A stretch of DNA of 60,767 nt from Candidatus Bipolaricaulota bacterium (lineage in GTDB: Bacteria; Bipolaricaulota; Bipolaricaulia; M55B111). Of this stretch, positions 47,899-56,480 are shown piece by piece. Under the pieces are notes generated by a model. The model saw nothing but the letters and a program-made list of their open reading frames with translations, had not been told where the DNA came from and did not search any database. The stretch is from positions 1-60,767 of the forward strand of contig JAGXKX010000004.1 of NCBI GenBank assembly GCA_018335015.1, read 5' to 3'. A program made the position numbers and the translations under genes. Position 1 is the stretch's first letter; each line of letters starts with the position of its first letter.

Positions 47899-49200
47899 AT
47901 GGCTGAAGTCTATCCTTTTCAGGGATACCGATACAATCCGGAAAAAGTGGGCGACGTAAACCGCGTAGTTAGCCCACCGTACGATAAGATCGACGAAGAA
48001 GAGCGAGAAGACCTGGCCAACGAGAGTCTCTACAACATAGTCAGAATAATTCTAAGCAGGGCGAAAGACGAGGGAGAAGACAGGTACGAGCGGGCCGCAA
48101 AGAACCTTCAGGACTGGGTTGACGAAGGCGTCCTGCAGAGAGACGAGCAACCGGCCTTCTACGCCTACTATCAGAAATACGAAGCCGAGGGCGAAAAGAA
48201 AGTTCGAAAAGGCTTTATTGGACTAGGAAAAATTGAAGAAGGAGAAGGGGTCAAAGCACACGAAGAAACGATGTCCGGACCCAAAGCCGACAGGCTCCGG
48301 CTGCTCAGGGCGACGGAAGCCAACTTTGGCCAGATATTCATGCTCTATTCCGACCCCGAAAACGAGGTAACGGATGTAATGAACCGGGCAAAGGGAGAAA
48401 AGTCCGTCCTGGAAGTCAAGGATAAATACAGGAACACACACCAGATCTGGAAACTAACCGACGAGGAAATAAAGGAGCAAATCAAGGAAGAGATGAAGGA
48501 TAAAAGCCTTTACATAGCTGACGGCCACCACAGGTACGAAACCGCCCTGAACTACAGAAACGAGTGCAGGGAAAAGGGCTGGGAATCGCCCGAAAGTGGC
48601 GGTTTCGATACCAGAATGATGACTTTCGTAAACGTTGACGATCCCGGCCTGAGCATACTGGCGACCCACAGACTGCTCCACGACCTCAAGAACTTCAGAC
48701 CTCACGGCGTGCTTGACAAAGCAAGGAAACACTTCTCCATCACCCGATACGACGAAAGAGAGGACCTGCTGGAGAAGCTGGACGCGGACAGAGGAGAAAA
48801 ACACACCTTCGGTTACAGGGCAAAAGACGACAAAGCCTACTGGAGCCTTACCCTTCGCGACGAATCCATTATGGCCGAACTGCTTCCGGACAAGTCGGAA
48901 TCCTGGCGGGGTCTTGACGTCGCTATTCTCCACAAGCTCGTCCTCGAAAACTATCTGGGAATTGACGAAGAAGCACTGGAAGAAAAACGAAACCTGGAAT
49001 ACGTCAGGGGTCGAGAGAAAGCTCTAGACATGCTCAAAGAGGGAAGATATCAGGGCGCCTTCATCATGAATCCGACGAGAATAGACCAGGTTAAAGAAGT
49101 TGCTGACAGGGGAGAAAAGATGCCTCAGAAATCGACCGACTTCTATCCCAAATTGCTGACGGGTCCCGTGCTTCACAAATTACAAATCGACAAAGGTTAG
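47899..49200 (+). CDS. DUF1015-family protein
   Basis: FQGYRYNPEKVGDVNRVVSPPYDKI; LYIADGHHRYETALNYRNE. Confidence 0.92.
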   Translation: MAEVYPFQGYRYNPEKVGDVNRVVSPPYDKIDEEEREDLANESLYNIVRIILSRAKDEGEDRYERAAKNLQDWVDEGVLQRDEQPAFYAYYQKYEAEGEKKVRKGFIGLGKIEEGEGVKAHEETMSGPKADRLRLLRATEANFGQIFMLYSDPENEVTDVMNRAKGEKSVLEVKDKYRNTHQIWKLTDEEIKEQIKEEMKDKSLYIADGHHRYETALNYRNECREKGWESPESGGFDTRMMTFVNVDDPGLSILATHRLLHDLKNFRPHGVLDKARKHFSITRYDEREDLLEKLDADRGEKHTFGYRAKDDKAYWSLTLRDESIMAELLPDKSESWRGLDVAILHKLVLENYLGIDEEALEEKRNLEYVRGREKALDMLKEGRYQGAFIMNPTRIDQVKEVADRGEKMPQKSTDFYPKLLTGPVLHKLQIDKG

Positions 49201-49203
49201 GTT

Positions 49204-51816
49204 ATGGAGTGGACGACGGACGAACTTAGAGAAGCGTACCTGCGATATTTCGAGGAAAGAGATCACCGGAGAAAGGAGGGGTCAGGGCTGATTCCCGACG
49301 ATCCTTCCATGCTTTTTACTTCGGCAGGTATGGTGCAGTTCAAAGATATCTTCTGGGGCAAAAGGGAGCCGGAGGAAACCCGGGTTACCACATGTCAGAA
49401 GTGCTTCCGGGCTAACGATATCGAGCGTGTCGGCGAAACCTGGTACCACCATACCTTCTTCGAAATGCTCGGGAACTTCTCCTTTGGTGATTACTTCAAG
49501 AGAGGAGCTATCGAACTTGCCTGGGAATTCGTCACCGCGGTCCTCTCGTTTGAGAAGGAAAACCTCTGGGTCTCCGTTTACGAGACGGACGACGAAGCCT
49601 ACGCCGTCTGGCGCGACGAAATAGGCGTCCCGGAGCGGAAGATAGCCAGGCTGGGCAAGGACGAAAACTGGTGGGGGCCGGTGGGCGATTCCGGACCCTG
49701 CGGGCCCGACTCCGAGATATTTTACGACGCGGGCGAGGAATACAGCTGTGGCCCGGACTGCGAGGGGGTAGCCTGTGACTGTAACAGGTTCAACGAACTA
49801 TGGAACCTGGTCTTCACCGGCTACCAGATGAATAGACAGGGGGAAGTAGAAGAGCTGGAGCGACAGAATATTGATACTGGAATGGGATTAGAAAGGGTAG
49901 CCGCGGTTCTCCAGGGAGTGGATTCCGATTTCGAAATAGACGTGTTCCGTCCGTTAATCGAGGAATTAAAGGAGATAATTGGTCTCAACGACTACTCACC
50001 CGAAAAAACCAGCTACGTCCATAGAATCGGCGACCACTTACGAGGCGCGGCCTTTCTGATATCCGAGGGCGTGATTCCCGCCAACGAAGGCAGGGGCTAC
50101 GTGCTGCGCCGGATTATTCGGCGTGCCGTTCAGGCAGGGGATAGGCTCGGAATGAAGGAAACGTTTTTGACTTCGGCCCTGCCCCCGATTTACGATACAA
50201 TGGGAGGAACTTACCCTGAACTCGTCGATCGCAAGGACCTGATAGAGAACGTAATTGACCACGAAGAAGGAAGCTACAGAAATACCCTCAACGAAGGAGA
50301 ACAGCTATTTTACCGGCTGGCTTCCGACTTAAGAGAAGAAGAAAAGAAGGTAATTCCCGGCGAGGACGCCTTTCGGCTATACGATACGCACGGTCTACCG
50401 CTATCGTTCCTGAAAGAACTGGCGAACGAGGAGAACCTGGAAGTCGACGAAGAAGGGTTCGAGCAGGAAATGGCCAAGCAGAGGTCGAGATCGAGAAGCG
50501 AGCAGGAAGATGCTGAAGGGCTGCACGAGGTCGCCGACGTCCCGGAGACTGAATTCGTTGGCTACGAAAAGGACTGCCTAAAAGCGCAGGTCCTTGCTCT
50601 TATAGGCGACGGAGAAAAAACCGACCGGCTTTCGGAAGGGGAGGAAGGTGTGGCGGTACTGGACAGAACCCCGTTCTACGCCGAAGCTGGAGGGCAGGTG
50701 AGTGACGTGGGCACGCTGGAGGCCGAGGACTCCAGAGCTGCCGTCCACAAAGTAGTGGAAAGAAAAGGTATTTACTACCATCGGCTGGAAATGGAAACGG
50801 GCAGACTAAAGGTTGATGATAATATTGAAGCAAGGATAGAAACGAGGAAAAGGAGGAGTACGGAGCGAAACCACACGGGCACTCACCTGCTCCACCAGGC
50901 TCTCCAGCAAGTACTGGGGCCTCACGTAGTCCAGTCCGGTTCGAAAGTGGCACCCGAGGAGTTGAGATTCGACTTCAACCACTTCGAAATCCCTACCGAA
51001 GAAGAGCAGCGGGAAATCGAAAACCTGGTAAACGATGTTGTGCTCTCCGATAGACCGGTGTCCAAGAACTGGGTGGATAGCGTCGAGAAGGCTAAAGAAC
51101 TCGGGGCGGCCGCCCACTTCGAAGAGGAATACCGGGGAAAGGAGAAACTAAGGACGATAACGGTAGAGGGTTTCAGCAAGGAGCTCTGCGGAGGAACCCA
51201 CGTAAGCCGAACGGGGGAGATAGGTGGCTTTGCGATTCAGTCGATCGAAACTATCGCCTCGGGCATTCGACGGATAAGAGCCGTTACCGGTGAGAATTTC
51301 CTCTCCGAATTCAGGAGCCAGCGCGACCGGCTCGAAAGGCTGGCCGAACTGGCCGGTTCCGGAAAGTCCGGGATCGTAAAGCGGTTCGAATCGATATTAT
51401 CCCAGCAGGAAACACTGAGGAACGAGTTGGAGAGAAAAACCGAGAGGTTACTGTCCACGGTAAAAGATCAGGTTCTCGAAGAAGCGGAGACTCTCGACGG
51501 AGTCAGGCTGGTTTCCGCTCGGCCCGAGGTCGACGGGTCGGACCTAAAACGGTTAGCCGACCACGTCGAAAAGGAAGTCGACGGAGTAGTTATTTTAGGC
51601 ACGACCGAGGAGGACAGCGCCTCGATAGTCTGCAAGGTAACGAAATCCCTCACTGACGTGCTGGACGCGGGAGAAATCGTCAGGGAAGCTTCGGCAGTTC
51701 TTGGCGGAGGAGGCGGCGGCTCGGCCAACTTTGCCCAGGGAGGAGGCCCGAAAAAGGACCAGATCGACGAAGCGCTGCGGTCCGGGGCTAACATCGTAAG
51801 ATCGACGATCGGGTAG
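49204..51816 (+). CDS. alaS: Alanyl-tRNA synthetase
   Basis: LRYFEERDHRRK; DNDxx-type GPCGPDSEIFYD; NHTGTHLLHQALQQVLG; CGGTHVSRTGEIG. Confidence 0.96.
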   Translation: MEWTTDELREAYLRYFEERDHRRKEGSGLIPDDPSMLFTSAGMVQFKDIFWGKREPEETRVTTCQKCFRANDIERVGETWYHHTFFEMLGNFSFGDYFKRGAIELAWEFVTAVLSFEKENLWVSVYETDDEAYAVWRDEIGVPERKIARLGKDENWWGPVGDSGPCGPDSEIFYDAGEEYSCGPDCEGVACDCNRFNELWNLVFTGYQMNRQGEVEELERQNIDTGMGLERVAAVLQGVDSDFEIDVFRPLIEELKEIIGLNDYSPEKTSYVHRIGDHLRGAAFLISEGVIPANEGRGYVLRRIIRRAVQAGDRLGMKETFLTSALPPIYDTMGGTYPELVDRKDLIENVIDHEEGSYRNTLNEGEQLFYRLASDLREEEKKVIPGEDAFRLYDTHGLPLSFLKELANEENLEVDEEGFEQEMAKQRSRSRSEQEDAEGLHEVADVPETEFVGYEKDCLKAQVLALIGDGEKTDRLSEGEEGVAVLDRTPFYAEAGGQVSDVGTLEAEDSRAAVHKVVERKGIYYHRLEMETGRLKVDDNIEARIETRKRRSTERNHTGTHLLHQALQQVLGPHVVQSGSKVAPEELRFDFNHFEIPTEEEQREIENLVNDVVLSDRPVSKNWVDSVEKAKELGAAAHFEEEYRGKEKLRTITVEGFSKELCGGTHVSRTGEIGGFAIQSIETIASGIRRIRAVTGENFLSEFRSQRDRLERLAELAGSGKSGIVKRFESILSQQETLRNELERKTERLLSTVKDQVLEEAETLDGVRLVSARPEVDGSDLKRLADHVEKEVDGVVILGTTEEDSASIVCKVTKSLTDVLDAGEIVREASAVLGGGGGGSANFAQGGGPKKDQIDEALRSGANIVRSTIG

Positions 51817-51829
51817 TCCGGCTTCTCAA

Positions 51830-51950
51830 GCTCTCCCCCACTTACCTGACAACTGATTTAACCTTTAAAACTTACCAGTAGACGAAATCCGGCAGTCAGG
51901 TAAGTGGGGGAGAGCAGTCAACTATGTACGACAGTGGGAAAAGAACTGAG
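51830..51950 (+). mobile_element. MITE-like palindromic element, copy 6 (left outer arm absent)
   Basis: Perfect arms GCTCTCCCCCACTTACCTGAC (51830-51850)/GTCAGGTAAGTGGGGGAGAGC (51895-51915); right end GTGGGAAAAGAACTGAG at 51950. Confidence 0.75.
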
Positions 51951-51956
51951 TTTCGC

Positions 51957-53138
51957 TTACCGTTCGGCCGATATCGGCATACAGACGTAAAGGAAGTCTC
52001 CTTCACCCTTTGCCGGTTCCAGTAATCCGGCGGTCTCCGAATCACGTAACCAGAGTACCACTTCGTCGGTGCTCATCCGGCGCAATGCGTCTATCAAAAA
52101 TTCTGCCTTAAAGGAAATTTCTACATCCCCTTGACTGGGCTCAATCAGCTCGACAACCTCTTCCAGTTCGCCCTTTTCGGGGGACGAAGAATACATCGTC
52201 AGACCGTCCGACCCCTCTTCAGCCCTGAGCTCGACCGCTCCCGATTCCTCTGAGGCAGTGATTTCGGCCCGGGCGAGCGTTTCCAGAGTCCTGTTCCTAT
52301 CGAGCTTGAGCGGTAGTTCGTTGTCCTCCGGTATAACCGCTTCGTATTCCGGGAACTGTTCCATTATGAGCTTGTCGGAAAAAACGACGTCGTCGGAGAC
52401 GAAGAACACTTCCGACTTCGAGGCGTAGACAGAAACTTCTTCGGACTCCGTTCCGGATAGGATCCTATCCAGCTCAGTCAGTGCGCCGGACTCTATAAGA
52501 AGATCCGTCCGCTCCTCTACCTCCGAAAGGGGTATCGTTTTGACCGACATCCTGTAGCCGTTGGTGGCGATCATCTTTAGCTGGTCCTCTTCAAATATCG
52601 TCTTTACCCCGGTCAACGACAGTCTGGTCGTCTCTTTGGCCTTCAGCGCGGCAAACGTGGTCTGTTTTATCGCGTTCTTTAATTCGTCGACGTTAATTTT
52701 TGCTACGGGTTCCTCCGGCAATTCTTCGACACTCGGATAATCCTCCGTTGATAATTGAAACAAGTCGAAATTAATAGGGCCCGAGGAGAGTTCAACTTTC
52801 TGGTTTTCTTCCGGATCGGACTTCAACCTCACTTCACCATCCTCCGGAATGCGCTGCATTATTTTTGCCAATACGTCCCCCTTGAGAACAACCGTAGAGG
52901 AACCTTCAAGGTTTGATATCGGGACCGTGCACCTCGTGGTCATCTCCAGGTCAGTCGAAGTAAGTTTGAGTTCCTCGTCCCTTATTTCCAGCTTTACCCC
53001 GGAGAGTATAGGCATATCCCGTCCGGTCCCAATACTCCTCTTCACTATATCCATGCCGTAAATTAAATCCTTCGTGGCACACTTGAAGTCGACTTCGGCT
53101 GGACTGTCCGTCCCCACGTCAAGTTCCTGATCAGTCAC
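51957..53138 (-). CDS. dnaN: DNA polymerase III beta subunit (sliding clamp)
   Basis: MPILSGVKLEIRDEELKLTSTDLEM and overall three-domain clamp layout. Confidence 0.93.
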   Translation of the reverse strand: MTDQELDVGTDSPAEVDFKCATKDLIYGMDIVKRSIGTGRDMPILSGVKLEIRDEELKLTSTDLEMTTRCTVPISNLEGSSTVVLKGDVLAKIMQRIPEDGEVRLKSDPEENQKVELSSGPINFDLFQLSTEDYPSVEELPEEPVAKINVDELKNAIKQTTFAALKAKETTRLSLTGVKTIFEEDQLKMIATNGYRMSVKTIPLSEVEERTDLLIESGALTELDRILSGTESEEVSVYASKSEVFFVSDDVVFSDKLIMEQFPEYEAVIPEDNELPLKLDRNRTLETLARAEITASEESGAVELRAEEGSDGLTMYSSSPEKGELEEVVELIEPSQGDVEISFKAEFLIDALRRMSTDEVVLWLRDSETAGLLEPAKGEGDFLYVCMPISAER

Positions 53139-53229
53139 TATTTTACCTCCTAATTGCGTTCATGTCTTTTAGTTTTCGCCTTAACATAATACCAACTTTC
53201 TCGGCTCTAATCACACAAACCAGACCGCC

Positions 53230-53877
53230 TCATAGAAGCTCGGTCTCGAGTTCGGAAATCACTCTCCGGGAGATCTCGTCTTTTGGCAGGGTTCCGTCTA
53301 TAAGTACCGCCTCATCCATCGAGCGGATTTCCTCCAGGTAACCTTCTCTAACCCTCCTATAGAACTCCCGGGCCTCTTTTTCGATCCGGTCTGGCTTCTG
53401 CCCGGAACCCCGCCTTTCTCGTTCTTCCAGATCTATGTCCAGAAAAATGGTCGCGTTGGGTTCCACGCCGTTCAACGCTATATCGTTTAACCTCTTAACC
53501 ACGTCAATCGGTATACCACGGCCGTGACCCTGGTAGGCAACTGACGAAGCGGCAAACCGGTCCGAAATAATCACGTTTCCCTTTTCCAGTTCGGGTATTA
53601 TCTTCTCTCTCACGAGCTGAGCCCGCGAGACTTCGTAGAGGAAGAGCTCGCTCAAGGGCCTGATATCCATTCCGTGATCCTCCAGCAGGAGGTCGCGTAC
53701 TTTCCGGCCCAGAGACGTTCCACCAGGCTCTTCCACTTTAAGGACCTCGTGACCTTTTTCTTTCAGATAGTCAGCTAACAGCCCCGCCTGGGTCGTCGTT
53801 CCCGAACCGTCTAGCCCCTCGAAGACTATAAGACTACCGGCAAAGTTATTGTCCAAGGAACCTCGAACCTCCGGCAA
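53230..53877 (-). CDS. tmk: Thymidylate kinase
   Basis: IVFEGLDGSGTTTQAGLLADYL; DRFAASSVAYQGHGRGI. Confidence 0.95.
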   Translation of the reverse strand: MPEVRGSLDNNFAGSLIVFEGLDGSGTTTQAGLLADYLKEKGHEVLKVEEPGGTSLGRKVRDLLLEDHGMDIRPLSELFLYEVSRAQLVREKIIPELEKGNVIISDRFAASSVAYQGHGRGIPIDVVKRLNDIALNGVEPNATIFLDIDLEERERRGSGQKPDRIEKEAREFYRRVREGYLEEIRSMDEAVLIDGTLPKDEISRRVISELETELL

Positions 53878-54301
53878 GCATAAATATCACTAGACCGGCT
53901 CCGGTCACGATTGCAACGTCGGCAAGGTTAAATATGGGGGCCCTCCAGACTTGAATAAAATCGACCACGGCCCCGGTCATAAGCCTGTCCACCAGGTTAC
54001 CCAATGATCCACCGAGCAAAAATGCAAGTCCGAGTTTCGTTATCGACTGTCGCAGTCCCGAAAAGAAAAGAAGATAAACCAGCAGACCCACCGCGATTAC
54101 CGTTATCAGGAGAAATAGGTAACCTTTTCTCGGAAAAAGTCCAAACGCCCCGCCCGAGTTTTTGACGTAATGGAGGGAAAAGAATCCATTTCGAAAAAAT
54201 ATCGGATGTCCTCCCCTGTAGCCGACCCCCGCGAGAAACTTGCTCAACCTATCCAGTACGAAGACGAAAAGCGCTATCAGAAAGTACTGCAAATTTCCCA
54301 C
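53846..54301 (-). CDS. lspA: Lipoprotein signal peptidase II
   Basis: LGNLVDRLMTGAVVDFI; FNLADVAIVTGAGLV. Confidence 0.93.
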   Translation of the reverse strand: MGNLQYFLIALFVFVLDRLSKFLAGVGYRGGHPIFFRNGFFSLHYVKNSGGAFGLFPRKGYLFLLITVIAVGLLVYLLFFSGLRQSITKLGLAFLLGGSLGNLVDRLMTGAVVDFIQVWRAPIFNLADVAIVTGAGLVIFMLAGGSRFLGQ

Positions 54302-54352
54302 TTTACCTCCACTCCGGGCTTAAAACTCCTCTGTCTTATCCAGTAGCTACTT

Positions 54353-54553
54353 CTCAATTCTTTCACCATCCCCGTACATCATTGCTTTGTCCTCCTATGC
54401 CTCCTGCCTCTTACTTGGCTGCCGGATTTTGCCTACTGGTAGAATTTTAAGGTTAAATCAGTTGCCAGTTAAGAGGCAGGAGGTTTGAACTAAAAAATAT
54501 GGTGATTCCTCCTGACCTTCACCTTGCTTCCGAATAGTGGTGAAAGAACTGAG
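54353..54553 (-). mobile_element. MITE-like palindromic element, copy 7 (201 bp)
   Basis: CTCAATTCTTTCACCA...TGGTGAAAGAACTGAG ends; arms 54400-54419/54464-54483 (two mismatches); exact 5-bp flank TACTT (54348-54352 and 54554-54558). Confidence 0.87.
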
Positions 54554-54574
54554 TACTTTCCAACCTTTATCAAT

Positions 54575-55015
54575 CTAGGTCCAGACCATTAACCTGCTTA
54601 TCCTGGCGTTTTCCTTGATATTCAAACCCGAAGAGCTGACGTGCAGAACGGGGCTTTCCCTCAAATCTCCCTGGAAGATTAAAGGAGGATGGAACGATCC
54701 TCCCGAAGTCATCCTATTCAGAGGTACCACGAGTCCAAGACCTTCTGAAACGTTAATCTCCTCGTTGAACTCAATTATATAAATCCCGCCCTCCAGGTTC
54801 CACCAGCCGTAGTCGTCTTCGGGTGATCTCTTTGCGGGCTCCACCGGATCGAGATCCCCCAACTTCTCCTCGCTTCCCCCAAAATCAAGGTCGGTAGGGG
54901 AGGTCGGTTTTCTTACACTGTCGACTGTCAAATCGATTCCGGTATTCGCCAGTTGAGTTTCTTCGTGAATAATTCCATCTACGTAACCCTCAAGTTCTTT
55001 GCCGAAAAGAAACAT
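54575..55015 (-). CDS. dCTP deaminase/dUTPase-fold protein, divergent
   Basis: ANTGIDLTVDSV near N terminus; EFNEEINVSEGLGLVVPLNRMTSGG; GLNIKENARISRLMVW. Confidence 0.6.
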   Translation of the reverse strand: MFLFGKELEGYVDGIIHEETQLANTGIDLTVDSVRKPTSPTDLDFGGSEEKLGDLDPVEPAKRSPEDDYGWWNLEGGIYIIEFNEEINVSEGLGLVVPLNRMTSGGSFHPPLIFQGDLRESPVLHVSSSGLNIKENARISRLMVWT

Positions 55016-55162
55016 ATTGGATCACCCCGAAAAGTATGGCGGGGATGGGATTATTGTGCAAACCTTCCTCTGGTTCGCTCTCAGGCCAGTTACCACTGGA
55101 ATACATCTTGTGAATAATTTACCATTCAAATGAAACAGGAAAGGGAGGTAATACTTAACCCT

Positions 55163-55411
55163 ATGTGTCTTGCGATACCCGGTGAAGTACTTGCTGTCGA
55201 GGATGAACGCGCTACAGTTGACGTCGGGGGGGTAGAACAAGAGGTCAGGCTCGATACCTTGAGCGAAGACGTTGCCGAGGGCGATTACCTTTTAGTCCAC
55301 ACTGGTTTTGCCATCCAGAAACTCTCTCCCGAAGAAGCCCAGGAAACCCTGTCCCTGTTCGACGAATTGATAGAAACGAACAAGCAGCTGGAGGAAGAAC
55401 GTGAAGTTTAA
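55163..55411 (+). CDS. hypC: Hydrogenase assembly chaperone HypC
   Basis: MCLAIPGEVLAVEDERATVDVGGVEQEVRLDTL. Confidence 0.95.
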   Translation: MCLAIPGEVLAVEDERATVDVGGVEQEVRLDTLSEDVAEGDYLLVHTGFAIQKLSPEEAQETLSLFDELIETNKQLEEEREV

Positions 55412-56480
55412 GTTCAAAGACAGGGAACGGGCCGACGAACTGGTCCAGCTTATAAACCGACGGGTCCCGGACCGGCGGATAAAGATAGTTCACGTTTGTG
55501 GCACGCACGAAGTGGCGATTACCGAAAACGGTCTTCGCAGTTTGCTCCCCGATCGGATAGACATTAGAGAAGGACCCGGATGCCCGGTCTGCGTTACCCC
55601 GACTTCGGACCTGGACGCCGCGTTAAAGCTTGCGGAGAGGGGGGCGATAATAACCGCATTCGGGGATATGATGAACGTTCCGGGAACTGCCAAATCGCTA
55701 AACGAACTAAAGTCCGAGGGAGCCGACGTTAGGCTAGTCTACAGCGTAAGCGAAGGCGCAAAAATTGCCGAAAATACCGAAAAACAGGTCGTATTTTTAG
55801 GCGTCGGGTTCGAAACGACGACGCCCATGACGGCAGCAATTCTAAAAGACGACCCCCCAGAAAATTTCAGTATCCTCCCGAGCAACAAGCTGATTCCCCC
55901 GGCAATGAAGAGCTTGCTCGAGCTGCCGGATAACGACATAGACGGTTTTATCGCGCCCGGTCACGTTTCGACCATTATCGGCGTCCGGCCTTACGAGAGC
56001 CTGGCCGAAGAATACGGGGTACCAATAGTAGTCGGAGGCTTCGAGCCACTGGACATACTATACGCTCTGGCGCTAATAATGAACCAGATATCGAATAGCG
56101 ATCCAAAGGCGGAAAACGGGTATAACAGAGCAGTAGACTACGAAGGGAATCCAAAATCCAAGAAGTTGATAAAAGAGGTCTTTAAAGAAACGGATGCTAC
56201 CTGGCGGGGGATTGGCACTATTCCGAACTCGGGCCTGACGCTAAACCGGAATTACGAAGAGTGGAACGCCCTCAATAGGTTCGAGGTCGAACCCGAAGAA
56301 GGGATAGAAGAGCCCCCAAACTGTCTATGCCCCCAGGTAATTACCGCTCGGGCTACACCGGGAGAGTGTGAGCTATTCAAGGAGAAATGTACCCCGAGTA
56401 GTCCTTACGGACCCTGCATGGTCGGAGAGGAAGCGATGTGTAATATCTGGTATCGATACGGGGGCAGACCCAAGCTATGA
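55401..56480 (+). CDS. hypD: Hydrogenase formation protein HypD
   Basis: VHVCGTHEVAITENGLRSLLP; GPGCPVCVTP; FLGVGFETTTP. Confidence 0.96.
   Translation: MKFKFKDRERADELVQLINRRVPDRRIKIVHVCGTHEVAITENGLRSLLPDRIDIREGPGCPVCVTPTSDLDAALKLAERGAIITAFGDMMNVPGTAKSLNELKSEGADVRLVYSVSEGAKIAENTEKQVVFLGVGFETTTPMTAAILKDDPPENFSILPSNKLIPPAMKSLLELPDNDIDGFIAPGHVSTIIGVRPYESLAEEYGVPIVVGGFEPLDILYALALIMNQISNSDPKAENGYNRAVDYEGNPKSKKLIKEVFKETDATWRGIGTIPNSGLTLNRNYEEWNALNRFEVEPEEGIEEPPNCLCPQVITARATPGECELFKEKCTPSSPYGPCMVGEEAMCNIWYRYGGRPKL

Noticed and set aside
20779-54553. Interpretation of the seven palindromic elements as a CRISPR array
   Set aside because: Copies are kilobases apart with genes between them, ~200 bp long and without regular spacers.
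37095-54553. Interpretation of the palindromic elements as ordinary rho-independent terminators
   Set aside because: No consistent U-tract after the stem, conserved asymmetric core and TIRs, two copies lie upstream of or between non-convergent genes, and flanking duplications are present.
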